NCBI GenBank assembly: GCA_028279505.1
Contig: JANQNP010000024.1
Location: forward strand, 1 to 51,778
Length of the DNA stretch: 51,778 bases
From: Dehalococcoidia bacterium
GTDB taxonomy: Bacteria; Chloroflexota; Dehalococcoidia; UBA2979
Direction: 5' to 3'
Notes under the pieces: model-generated
Database searches by the model: none
What the model was told of the DNA's origin: nothing
The model's input: the letters and a program-made list of their open reading frames with translations, nothing else
In this document: positions 1 through 7,951 of the stretch, in pieces
Layout of the letters: each line of letters starts with the position of its first letter
How positions within the stretch are numbered: position 1 is the first letter of the stretch
Made by a program: the position numbers and the translations under genes

Positions 1-846
1 CTCAGCCAGGAGCTGATCGACGCGACGGTGATGCAGATGCCGCAGAACGCTCCGCTGATGAACCTGGTGGAGCGCATCGATATCCCGGACGGGCACAACG
101 CGGTGGAGATCCCACGCGCGAACAGTACGTTCAGCGTGCAGACCCCCACCGAGGGCGATGACCTCGTCAACCCGGCGCAGTTCGACCTGACGAGCACGAC
201 GATCAGCCCCACCTTGCGGGCGATCAACGTGCGCATTTCGGAGCGGGCTCGCTACTTCTCGAGCCAGGACATCCTGAAGCTGGTCTCGCGCGAGCTGGCG
301 CGAGCGCAGGGCCAGGACGTGGACACCGACATCAGCGCGGAGTTCGCGAACCTCGGACTCTCCGAGGGCACGACCAACACCGATCTGACGCTGGCGACGC
401 TGCGCACGGCGCGGCGGAAGCTGCAGGCGAACACGGTGGCGAACGGCGGGCCGGCGCCCGATCCCCTCTACACGGTGCTGGCGCCGATCCCGGTCGAGAA
501 CCTGCTGACCAACCTCGGCGTCCAGGGCGCGGTGGCGAACGCCAACCCGTGGGTGCCCGCGGGTCTCAGTGAGACGTTCATCCGCGAGTACCTCGTCCCG
601 GGCGTGAACCTGGTGGGCGTCCCGATCTTCTGGGACGGCTACCTCACCGAGGACGGCTCGGGCGACTTCATCTGCGCAATGTATTCGAAGCAGGCGCTCC
701 AGCTCGCGATGTCGAAGGACTGGGACATGCGCCAGTTCGAAGAGAGCGAGTGGATCGGCGTCATCATCCGCACCGTCGCCGACTACAACTCCGGCGTCGG
801 CAAGTACGCCAACTGGGGCGTCGCGATCACTGCTGATGGGGCGTAG
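1..846 (+). CDS. Probable phage major capsid protein (5' end cut off)
   Basis: The reading frame is open from the first base of the window, so the true start lies upstream; 281 residues are visible. The visible protein is soluble, without a signal peptide, rich in alternating beta/alpha segments, and ends in a pattern (ADYNSGVGKYANWGVAITAD) typical of the C-terminus of phage major capsid proteins, where a last strand follows a conserved 'G-V-x-I-T-A-D'. It is the first of a run of co-directional phage genes ending in lysis genes, which fits the usual head-then-tail order. Family membership (HK97-type fold) is inferred from this pattern and from context, not from a search. An alternative would be another abundant head protein. 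Confidence 0.6.
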   Translation, partial: LSQELIDATVMQMPQNAPLMNLVERIDIPDGHNAVEIPRANSTFSVQTPTEGDDLVNPAQFDLTSTTISPTLRAINVRISERARYFSSQDILKLVSRELARAQGQDVDTDISAEFANLGLSEGTTNTDLTLATLRTARRKLQANTVANGGPAPDPLYTVLAPIPVENLLTNLGVQGAVANANPWVPAGLSETFIREYLVPGVNLVGVPIFWDGYLTEDGSGDFICAMYSKQALQLAMSKDWDMRQFEESEWIGVIIRTVADYNSGVGKYANWGVAITADGA

Positions 847-855
847 GGCCGGCTG

Positions 856-1209
856 ATGACCTGGGGTCTCACGCGGGCAAAGTCGGGCCGGCTGCGCGTC
901 AAGAAGCGCGACAAAGCCGGCCGCGAATACGTCGGCCAGAACGAGGTGGTGGTCTCCGCTGGGATGCACTCGGCCCGCGAGATGGAGCGCGAACTCCAAC
1001 GAGCGGCCGACGAGTCCTCGGAAGAGGTGATCGGCACCGAGGTCGACGTCTATAGCCCGCGTGAGACCCCGGCGATCGAGACGCCGACACGGCTTCACGG
1101 ATCGCAGACGCAGTGGGGTGGGTTCCAGTCGGCCTCGTGGCTGCCGGACTCACCGCAGGTGCGCCGGATGAGCGAACGCACGGACAGGCGAACGGACAAC
1201 GGTGCCTGA
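856..1209 (+). CDS. Hypothetical phage head-region protein, 117 aa
   Basis: I do not recognise the family. The protein is small, very basic at its N-terminus (several K/R in the first 30 residues) and polar throughout, with no membrane segment. It starts 9 bases after the capsid gene stop and its last codons overlap the next gene (GTG at 1202), which indicates translational coupling inside the phage late operon. The position directly after the capsid gene is where many phages keep head-completion or scaffold-like proteins, but nothing in the sequence shows this role. Confidence 0.5.
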   Translation: MTWGLTRAKSGRLRVKKRDKAGREYVGQNEVVVSAGMHSAREMERELQRAADESSEEVIGTEVDVYSPRETPAIETPTRLHGSQTQWGGFQSASWLPDSPQVRRMSERTDRRTDNGA

Positions 1210-1486
1210 GCAGCTGGTCCGCCCGGTGCAGACGCGCGTCGTGACGCGGAAGGGTCACGACTACATCGAGTTCGGGGTGCGGGTACCTCGGCAGGCGGTG
1301 GAGGCGTCGGCGCTGGACCCGGAGGGCGTGGCCAACGAGGTCGCGAACTCGTGGGCGAAGCAGCTCAGGCACGAACTGGGACTACCTGCCGCGAGTGGGC
1401 TGAGCTCGGCGACGAGCGCGGTACCGAGAGCGGCGATCGTGGGCGCAGGACAGCGCCCGAGGAAGGCAAGCAATGTCACGCAGTAG
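1202..1486 (+). CDS. Hypothetical phage protein, 94 aa
   Basis: Unrecognised small protein read from a GTG start that overlaps the stop of the previous gene by 8 bases; its own end overlaps the following gene by 14 bases. The first half (residues 1-60) looks like a compact alpha/beta domain, the second half is Ala/Gly/Arg-rich and probably disordered. The overlapping arrangement argues that it is translated as part of the late operon. No function can be assigned. Confidence 0.45.
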   Translation: MPEQLVRPVQTRVVTRKGHDYIEFGVRVPRQAVEASALDPEGVANEVANSWAKQLRHELGLPAASGLSSATSAVPRAAIVGAGQRPRKASNVTQ

Positions 1487-1877
1487 CGACCGGAACTTCT
1501 TCCGGCACGCGCCGGGGACGATCTCGGCGGACACCACGGCCTACTTCTCGCACGGCGAGGAGGTGGCGATCGTCTTCAAGCGCTCCCACGTCGTCCTCGT
1601 GACGGCGGGGTCGGACGAGAACGAGACCGTCGACTCCGACTGGGACTACAACACCGTCGCGGCTCCCAACTCGTGGGCGTCGATCTCGGCGGGCGCGACG
1701 CTCGACGTCGGCGGTTCGACCCTGACCGCGGCGGCGCTCGCGCTGCAGAACGGCGATGCGGGGAGCGACCTCGATGTGCGCGTGCCAGCCGAGTCGGTGG
1801 TGCGTAACACCCTCGACGTGGCTGGCACGACGCCGAGCTTCGAGGTCGTCGCCATCGGCGAGTACATCGCGATCTAG
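1473..1877 (+). CDS. Hypothetical phage structural protein, 134 aa
   Basis: The ATG at 1473 is preceded by a strong GAGGAAGG ribosome binding site. The protein has the composition of an all-beta virion protein: many T, V, S, A and D residues, no Cys, no membrane segment. It may be a head-decoration, head-tail joining or tail-tube-type protein; I cannot choose between these. A strong hairpin (1891-1921) follows 14 bases after the stop, so this may close a high-expression capsid transcription unit. Confidence 0.5.
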   Translation: MSRSSDRNFFRHAPGTISADTTAYFSHGEEVAIVFKRSHVVLVTAGSDENETVDSDWDYNTVAAPNSWASISAGATLDVGGSTLTAAALALQNGDAGSDLDVRVPAESVVRNTLDVAGTTPSFEVVAIGEYIAI

Positions 1878-1890
1878 CAATCGCTCGACA

Positions 1891-1921
1891 GCCGGGCCGC
1901 CCCATCAGAGGGCGGCCCGGC
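1891..1921 (+). terminator. GC hairpin without U-tract after the capsid block
   Basis: A perfect 12-bp inverted repeat (left arm 1891-1902, loop CATCAGA 1903-1909, right arm 1910-1921) sits in the only sizeable gap of the early phage cassette. No run of T follows. It may act as a terminator, attenuator or 3' RNA stabiliser separating highly expressed head genes from tail genes. The same GCCGCCC-loop-GGGCGGC design recurs at cellular genes in this window. Confidence 0.6.
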
Positions 1922-1954
1922 ACCAGCACGCGAACGGTCGAGGAGGCCTCGTAG

Positions 1955-2461
1955 ATGACGATGCAGGTGCCGGCGCCAGAGGCTCCGGGTGTGGTCCAGG
2001 CGGAACGCGATATGGCGATCCGCCGCGGCGGCGGGATGGACGACACCCGTCCGCTCATCGCCTACGACGAGCTGCGCGAGTTGCAGGAGAGCGGCCAGGG
2101 CGTCCGCCTCCGCCGCTACGGCGTCGTGATGCGCGCTCCTGACCGAGCCGGCTCGCCCGGCGCCGGCGCCGTGGTCGCGATGCCCGCCGAGAAGTTCCAG
2201 AAATGGATCGGCCAGGGGTACCGACCGACGCAAGGTGTGGAGGAGCACGACCTGCAGCCATTCCCCGACCCGCCCCCGCCGCGCCAGTGGTTGCCCTCGA
2301 TGGTTGAAGACGCGATGGCGCTTGGCGAGCCGATCCCGGAGGAGATGGCCCCAGTCGGGTACCTCGGTCAGACGTTCAAGCTGAAGCCGAAGGCGACGCC
2401 CCGCCGCTCCTCGAAGGCCAGCGACGCCTCGAAGGCGGGTGACGCCTCGGAGGGTGAGTAG
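1955..2461 (+). CDS. Hypothetical phage protein, 168 aa
   Basis: Start ATG at 1955 follows GAGGAGG with an 8-base spacer; a second in-frame ATG lies two codons on. The family is not recognised. The middle part (residues 25-75) could fold as a small alpha/beta domain, residues 95-105 are Pro-rich and the C-terminus (from about residue 140) is a low-complexity K/S/A/D tail, as in head-tail connector or virion-associated proteins that need a flexible end. Its 3' end sits next to the beta-helix gene, whose GTG start lies only 4 bases beyond the stop. Confidence 0.5.
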   Translation: MTMQVPAPEAPGVVQAERDMAIRRGGGMDDTRPLIAYDELRELQESGQGVRLRRYGVVMRAPDRAGSPGAGAVVAMPAEKFQKWIGQGYRPTQGVEEHDLQPFPDPPPPRQWLPSMVEDAMALGEPIPEEMAPVGYLGQTFKLKPKATPRRSSKASDASKAGDASEGE

Positions 2462-2465
2462 CCCG

Positions 2466-3833
2466 GTGACGAGCGGCGCGCACGAGCACCCGGAACTCGC
2501 GAGAGCGGATCACGTTCATCCCGCTCCCGATCCGCACGCGCATGTTCATGCGGCCTACGCGGGCCTCGACGAGCTGCGCTCGCTCGCGGGCCGTGTCGCA
2601 GTCCTTGAGGTGGGCAACGAGCCCGGCGAGTCTGGTGACACGGAACCCCCTCCTGACCCGCCGAGTGAGCCTCCGCCTCCGCCCGATGAGGACGAGGGCG
2701 TCCTGGTCCCGGAGGGCGCGGGCCACGCCTGGTTCCTTCAGTATCCGGATGCGCCAGTCTTCCGATTCGACCGACCGTTCAGCGGCACCGTGCCCGTCAT
2801 CGACGGCGCGACATACCGCGGCAACGTTGAGGTGCGCTCGAGCGACGAGGAGTTCTCGACGCCCTCGGGCGACCTGGTGCAGGGTCGCATCGCGGTGACG
2901 CCCGCTACGCCCTCGAGGCTGACGCACGAGGGGCGGGGGCCGCTGTTCGTGAACCCGGCCGCGGGCCGTCGCAGCGACGTGACGATTGAGGGCTTCGAGA
3001 TCACAGGCGTCCGCACCCACGAGCTACAGCATGGGGTGTTGGACCTCGCATGGATCGACGACGCCGTCCTGCGTGGCAACTGGATTCACGACAACGGCGG
3101 GACCGCGGTGCGCATCGGGCAACGCTGCAAGGTTCGGGACAACCTCTTCCATGGGTCGGAGCACCTCGCGATCGGTGGTCTCGCGCCTGACGTGGACGTG
3201 AGCCGCAACGAGTGCTGGGGCAACACCACCGGCCACACCCGGTTCAACTGGGAGTCCGGCGCGATCAAGTTGGTCCTCGGAAGCGGTGAGATTCACCACA
3301 ATTACGTCCACGACGAGCTGGCGCACGGTATCTGGACCGACATCGACGCCTACTACGACGTGCGGTCGAACGTGGTGCTGAACAACCGCGGGCCCGGGCT
3401 GATGATCGCGGAGCTCACGCTGCCCGGCTCACTGATCCACATCGAGGACAACGTCGCTCGAGGAAACGGCCACACCGGCTGGGCGAACCAGTGGTCGGTG
3501 ATGCGCGCGCAGCTGCTGCTTGCCGCAGGCGCTGGTATCCGCGTGCACGGCAATGAGTTCGAGCAAACAGGCCCCGGCCAGCACGGCATCTCGATCGTCC
3601 AGCAGTTCCGCCGGCACCGGAATCGCTACTGCTACTGCGACGACATCGTCGTCGCGGGAAACAAGGTGACGCGTGCCTCGGGCGATCGGAACCGCCTCGG
3701 AACGTACGACGACACCTGCGGGCGGACATCGCCCTCGGACTTCGTACCGTGCTACCTGCGGAACTGGAACCGCAGCGACGTCCCCGCCTCGAGGCGCGCG
3801 AGCCTCGTGCTCGGGCCGAATGAGCTGGGGTAG
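2466..3833 (+). CDS. Phage tail adhesin with right-handed beta-helix
   Basis: 455-residue protein if read from GTG 2466, which has GGAGGG 11 bases upstream; GTG 2439 and 2454 are in-frame alternatives inside the previous gene. The N-terminus carries a His/Pro-rich segment (HEHPELARADHVHPAPDPHA) like the His-rich repeats at the N-termini of many tail-fibre proteins, then a Pro-rich linker at about residues 55-75. From about residue 150 to 430 there is a regular run of short N/G/D-rich repeats of the kind 'RGNWIHDNGG', 'VRDNLFHG', 'VSRNECWGN', 'IHHNYVHDE', 'VRSNVVLNN', which is the signature of a parallel beta-helix (pectate-lyase-like) fold. Such proteins bind or cut surface polysaccharide. 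Catalytic residues cannot be identified by eye. Confidence 0.75.
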   Translation: MTSGAHEHPELARADHVHPAPDPHAHVHAAYAGLDELRSLAGRVAVLEVGNEPGESGDTEPPPDPPSEPPPPPDEDEGVLVPEGAGHAWFLQYPDAPVFRFDRPFSGTVPVIDGATYRGNVEVRSSDEEFSTPSGDLVQGRIAVTPATPSRLTHEGRGPLFVNPAAGRRSDVTIEGFEITGVRTHELQHGVLDLAWIDDAVLRGNWIHDNGGTAVRIGQRCKVRDNLFHGSEHLAIGGLAPDVDVSRNECWGNTTGHTRFNWESGAIKLVLGSGEIHHNYVHDELAHGIWTDIDAYYDVRSNVVLNNRGPGLMIAELTLPGSLIHIEDNVARGNGHTGWANQWSVMRAQLLLAAGAGIRVHGNEFEQTGPGQHGISIVQQFRRHRNRYCYCDDIVVAGNKVTRASGDRNRLGTYDDTCGRTSPSDFVPCYLRNWNRSDVPASRRASLVLGPNELG

Positions 3834-3836
3834 GCG

Positions 3837-4127
3837 ATGCCTGAACGGGAGTACGTACGAAAGATTGCTCGCAACCTCACGGCTTTGCGCTGGACCGGTC
3901 AGAACACTGCTGAGGTCCAGGGTTGGCTGAGTCGGTTGGGGGGTAGCGCAGAGCTCAACGACGAGGGCGATCTAGAGCTGGTGCAGCGCTTCCGTGGTGT
4001 CTCGGGGGCCGTGGTTGAGGTCGTCAACCCTGGCGACTACCTCGTGCTGGATGACGACGAGGTCCTCCGCCCTCGGAAGCGAGCGGACTTCGAGCGGGTC
4101 TACACCGTCGCATCGGGTCGCGGGTAG
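3837..4127 (+). CDS. Hypothetical small phage protein, 96 aa
   Basis: Starts 3 bases after the beta-helix gene with GGGGTAGG as ribosome binding site. It is an acidic, compact protein with a beta-rich second half (residues 50-90: EVVNPGDYLVLDDDEVLRP). I do not recognise it. Its place between two large tail adhesins suggests a small virion accessory or chaperone protein, without direct evidence. Confidence 0.45.
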   Translation: MPEREYVRKIARNLTALRWTGQNTAEVQGWLSRLGGSAELNDEGDLELVQRFRGVSGAVVEVVNPGDYLVLDDDEVLRPRKRADFERVYTVASGRG

Positions 4128-4133
4128 ACCGCC

Positions 4134-5405
4134 GTGGCCGACATCCTCATCCACAACGACCTGTCCGGGGTACACGAGTCGCGTGACGCCGCATCGAAGG
4201 TGCTCTGGACAAGCACGACCACCGGCTACATCTGCTTCTACGACAACACTGGCACGACGTTCGTCGTCGAGAAGACCACTGATAGCGGTGCTAGTTGGAG
4301 CGTCATCGACGCCGCCGGCGAGCTCGCGTGCAACCCTCGTTCCTCCGCCTTTTACTGGGAGGAGCAGAACGGAAGTCCTGACGATCCTGACCTGCTGCAC
4401 GTCGGGTTTCTCGACGTGGACGACGACCAAGCGCAGCACATGACCTTCGACATCGGGACCGAGTCGTGGGCCGGGTCGATCGACGTCGCGCACAGCTATA
4501 CCTCGGTGATCGGCAGCTCTTCGCAGTCATCGATCGGTATGGCGGTCGCCACGAATGGAGACATCCTCGTGGTGTCGCGTGCAGACCAGGACGGCGAGGT
4601 CTCCGCCGATCTCTACGACAAGAGCGCGGGCACCTGGTCGCAGGTCGGTAGCGCAGTGGGCAACTCACCCTGGATCGGGGCGTTCCAGACCGACCAAACG
4701 CGGGTCGAGGTCGGGAACGGTGGGGTCGATTTCGTCGTCGCGATGGCCGACGAGTCTGGCTCCGCTATCTGGGTTCGGGGGTATCGAGTTGCCGCCGACG
4801 ACTGGACCGCCGCGGCCTTTCCGTCGTTCACCGATCGTGGACTGGACCAGCAGGAGTTCGCGCTCTCGTTTGACTGGGTTAACGACGAAACGCTGCTAGC
4901 GGCGGTCAACGATCGCGGGCAGGCCGGCTCTGATCTCACGTTCTGGTCTATCACCTGGGACGGCACCGACGTCGCTCCGACTGTGACCTCCGAGGCGAAC
5001 GTGATGACTGACGACACCTCGGTGCAGTCGGTCACGATGTCGTTCGACCCGATCAACGACCTGGCCTACGTCCACTACGCGCGGGGGACGCAACTCGTCG
5101 ATGTCGACGTCTACGAGAAGTATTCGACGACGGGCGGCACCTACTCCTGGAGCGCCGAGAGCACCGCGCGCAATGGCACCACCGAGGACATCCGGACGCT
5201 GCACGGCTCCGTGATCACGACGACACGGAGCGGCGGTCGTGTGGCTTGTGTGTTCCAAGACGACGATGACAACGACCTCTGGTACCCCGACAACGACACC
5301 GAGGTCGCCGCCCCGAGCAGCGGTGTCCCCACCGTCCGAGGACTTGAAACCGGCGTTGACTACGGCGCGACCGCGGCGCGCCTGAACGGAGCGCTCGTCG
5401 CATGA
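4134..5405 (+). CDS. Phage tail protein, beta-propeller (BNR-like)
   Basis: GTG start at 4134, 6 bases after the previous stop. The 423-residue protein is built of W- and D-rich beta repeats; at about residue 50 there is an Asp-box-like sequence (TTDSGASWSV, compare S-x-D-x-G-x-T-W) that marks beta-propellers of the BNR/sialidase type. Further blade-like segments contain repeated 'DDWTAAAF', 'TFWSITWDGTDV' and 'YSWSAEST' patterns. Tail-associated propellers usually recognise cell-surface sugars. I see no obvious catalytic Arg triad of sialidases. The 3' end overlaps the next gene by ATGA (5402-5405), so the two are coupled. Confidence 0.6.
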   Translation: MADILIHNDLSGVHESRDAASKVLWTSTTTGYICFYDNTGTTFVVEKTTDSGASWSVIDAAGELACNPRSSAFYWEEQNGSPDDPDLLHVGFLDVDDDQAQHMTFDIGTESWAGSIDVAHSYTSVIGSSSQSSIGMAVATNGDILVVSRADQDGEVSADLYDKSAGTWSQVGSAVGNSPWIGAFQTDQTRVEVGNGGVDFVVAMADESGSAIWVRGYRVAADDWTAAAFPSFTDRGLDQQEFALSFDWVNDETLLAAVNDRGQAGSDLTFWSITWDGTDVAPTVTSEANVMTDDTSVQSVTMSFDPINDLAYVHYARGTQLVDVDVYEKYSTTGGTYSWSAESTARNGTTEDIRTLHGSVITTTRSGGRVACVFQDDDDNDLWYPDNDTEVAAPSSGVPTVRGLETGVDYGATAARLNGALVA

Positions 5406-6400
5406 GAATCCCCAGCGGCGTGACCGACCAGTACGTCTACTTCGTCGCGGTCGATGCGACCGACTTCACCACGCGGGAGACCGGACTGTCCTCGTTCACC
5501 GTGTACCGCTCGAGGAACGGTGGGGTGGCGACGGCGATGACGACGCCGACGGTCAACGAAACCTCGAGCGCGAACATGCCCGGCGTCTACGAGCTGTTGC
5601 TCGACGAGGACATGACGATCGATGCCGGCGACGACGAGCAGGAGATGGTCTTCCACATCACCGCCACCGGTATGGCGCCGGTCACGAGGGCAATCACACT
5701 CTTCCGTGCGAAGATCACCGCCGGCAACACGCTCGGCGTGGAGTCGGACGGCGACCTCACCAAGGTCAATACGCTCAACGGGCACACCGCGCAGACCGGC
5801 GACAGCTTCGCGCGCCTCGGCGCTCCCGCCGGTGCGTCCGTCAGCGCCGACATCGCCGCCGTCGAGGCACAGACCGACGACATCGGCGTCGCAGGCGCGG
5901 GGCTGACGGCGATTCCGTGGAACGCCGCGTGGGATGCCGAGGTGCAATCGGAGGCGACTGACGCGCTGAACGCCTACGACCCGCCGACGAAGGCAGAGCT
6001 GGACTCCGGCCTCGCTGGTCTGAACGACCCCACCGCCGCCGCCATCGCCGACCAGGTGTGGGACGAGGCGAAGGCCGGACACGTCTCGGCCGGTTCGTTC
6101 GGCGAAGAGGTACAGGCACACGCGCTGACCTCGGAGGTCTCGTCGCTCAACGATCTGTCGGCCGCCGACGTGAACGCGCAGGTGGACGCTGCGTTCACGA
6201 CGCAGATGTCCGACTCCGTCGCCGCCGACGGCACAATTCCGACACGCGAGCAGGCGCTCCTGATGATTAGCCGATTCCTCTTCGAGCGGAGCGTCTCGAG
6301 CACAACAGTCACGGTGACGAAGGAGGATGGGTCTACCTCAAGCATGACGTTCACGCTCGATGACGGGAACAATCCATCGAGCATCACGAGGTCCGGCTGA
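5402..6400 (+). CDS. Phage tail fibre-like protein, 332 aa
   Basis: Translationally coupled to the gene before it (ATGA overlap) and to the one after (overlap at 6400). The N-terminal ~110 residues form a beta-rich domain; the middle (residues 110-270) has short coiled-coil and Ala-rich blocks such as GHTAQTGDSFARLGAPAGAS and AAAIADQVWDEAKAGHVSAG, a pattern that recurs in environmental phage fibre or baseplate proteins; the last 60 residues are a beta hairpin domain rich in T/S. No catalytic motif is visible. Probably a trimeric fibre or adaptor carrying the adhesins. Confidence 0.55.
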   Translation: MRIPSGVTDQYVYFVAVDATDFTTRETGLSSFTVYRSRNGGVATAMTTPTVNETSSANMPGVYELLLDEDMTIDAGDDEQEMVFHITATGMAPVTRAITLFRAKITAGNTLGVESDGDLTKVNTLNGHTAQTGDSFARLGAPAGASVSADIAAVEAQTDDIGVAGAGLTAIPWNAAWDAEVQSEATDALNAYDPPTKAELDSGLAGLNDPTAAAIADQVWDEAKAGHVSAGSFGEEVQAHALTSEVSSLNDLSAADVNAQVDAAFTTQMSDSVAADGTIPTREQALLMISRFLFERSVSSTTVTVTKEDGSTSSMTFTLDDGNNPSSITRSG

Positions 6401-6639
6401 TGGCCTTGAGCGATGTGATCAGTTTCGGATTCGGCTCTCCATCGAGTGTCGAGCACTTCGTCACGCTGGGCCTCGAGGCGCGAGCGGACGTACTGCTCGT
6501 CGGCGGTGAAACCGGGTATGCGTACCCACCCGCCACTGGGAGCACGCCGGCTCTCGAGGTGTCACCTTCGGGCGCTGAACCAAGCCTCGCGTCCGGTCCA
6601 GCGGCCGCCGGCGGCTCCGCCTACACGTACGGCTCATAG
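6400..6639 (+). CDS. Hypothetical small phage protein, 79 aa
   Basis: ATG at 6400 overlaps the stop of the fibre gene. The protein is Gly/Ser/Ala/Pro-rich, with a more hydrophobic first half and a low-complexity C-terminal part ending in a YTYGS motif. No family is recognised. Gene overlap and position in the tail cassette support that it is real. Confidence 0.45.
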   Translation: MALSDVISFGFGSPSSVEHFVTLGLEARADVLLVGGETGYAYPPATGSTPALEVSPSGAEPSLASGPAAAGGSAYTYGS

Positions 6640-6649
6640 GGGGTAGACG

Positions 6650-7951
6650 ATGACGCTTTCAACCCGTGCTGAGATCCGCCGCGAGGCGCTCCGCCGTGCA
6701 GGCGGCTTCGTCGAGGATCTCACCGGCACGCAAGACGCTATGTCTGTCATCTCAGATGGAATGCGGTACCGGTTCGGAGGTGACGATACCGGCGGCGTCG
6801 GTATGGCCATCTATGAACCGACCGGCGCGGCCGCAGACCAGCTTCGCATCGCCACAACCTGGGACGACTCCGACGGTGACGCGACGGTCGATTCGCTTAG
6901 TGCTGCCATGTCTGCCGGCGACACCGTGGAGTACTATCTCCGCAGCGACCCCACGCCGCACGAGTTCAATGAGGCGATCAATCGGGTTCTGTCTGAGACC
7001 GAGCGGGTGGTCGAGTCTTGGTTGCCTACGATCGAGGGGGTGCGCGAATACACGTTCCTGAACGCCCCGTGGGTCGAGGCGCGGCGGGACGTGCTGCGCG
7101 TGCTGAAGCGCGAGAGCCCGAACATCCTCAGCAACTCCGGCTTTGAGCTGTGGGGGCGCGGAAGCGACGCGCAGCTTCAGAGCTGGGTGCTGACCGGAAC
7201 GAACGCCACGGTCACGCGACTTGATGGTACACACCAACGTTTCGCCGCTCGGTTGACACGTTCAGGCGACAACGCCGAGCTAACTCAGACGATTCCGATT
7301 CCCGTCGTGCAGCTCATCGGCGAACAGATCAGCATCTTTGGTCGCGTGCGGTCGGGGACGGCGTCCGTCGCGAAGCTTCGCGTCAACGATGGACAGACTA
7401 CGAGCGCGTCAACGGCCCACGCAGGGGGGAGCGACTGGGAGGAATTGTCCTTCACCCACACTGTCTCTTCCACGGTTGGCGGTCCGCTACAGGTGCTTTG
7501 CCAGGTGATCACTTCGGACACGAACGCGGACTTCGAGAACGTAGTCGCGGTCGAGGGTTCCTCGGTTCCCGAGTGGTTGCGGAAGTACGGCGACCAGCAT
7601 GCGCGTACGAAGCCGATCCACGCCACGGTGCAGATGAGTGGGTTACTGCCCGTGGTCGCGACGGACCGTACCTATGGCCGCGGCTCTCAGATCGTCGTCC
7701 AGTCCAAGCAACCCTACTTCGAGCTGACGGCCGACTCCGGTACCGGCGGCGTTACCGATTTGCCGTTTGAATGCGCTGTGACGGGGACGATCGTCAAGCT
7801 CGCCGAGGTGCACTCCGTAGGTAAGCCCAACGCGGCTCGCTGGGAACGCCTGGGGGCGTACTGGCTGCCGAAGTACAACGCCTGGAAACGGAAGCTCGCC
7901 GAGCCGAGCCCAGACCCCGCCGGACCTCAAGCGGCCGTGGGCGGTGTGTAG
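6650..7951 (+). CDS. Phage tail protein with carbohydrate-binding-like domain
   Basis: 433 residues, preceded by AGGGGGT. Residues 1-155 are an alpha/beta region unlike anything I can name (it includes MRYRFGGDDTGG and a helical VLSETERVVESWL segment). From about residue 158 a typical jelly-roll carbohydrate-binding-type domain begins with NSGFELWG, followed by the W, R and S/T-rich strands usual for CBM4/9-like modules, to about residue 310. The remainder is unassigned. Such modules are common in tail proteins that attach to host glycans. The stop is directly abutted by the next ATG (7949-7952). Confidence 0.55.
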   Translation: MTLSTRAEIRREALRRAGGFVEDLTGTQDAMSVISDGMRYRFGGDDTGGVGMAIYEPTGAAADQLRIATTWDDSDGDATVDSLSAAMSAGDTVEYYLRSDPTPHEFNEAINRVLSETERVVESWLPTIEGVREYTFLNAPWVEARRDVLRVLKRESPNILSNSGFELWGRGSDAQLQSWVLTGTNATVTRLDGTHQRFAARLTRSGDNAELTQTIPIPVVQLIGEQISIFGRVRSGTASVAKLRVNDGQTTSASTAHAGGSDWEELSFTHTVSSTVGGPLQVLCQVITSDTNADFENVVAVEGSSVPEWLRKYGDQHARTKPIHATVQMSGLLPVVATDRTYGRGSQIVVQSKQPYFELTADSGTGGVTDLPFECAVTGTIVKLAEVHSVGKPNAARWERLGAYWLPKYNAWKRKLAEPSPDPAGPQAAVGGV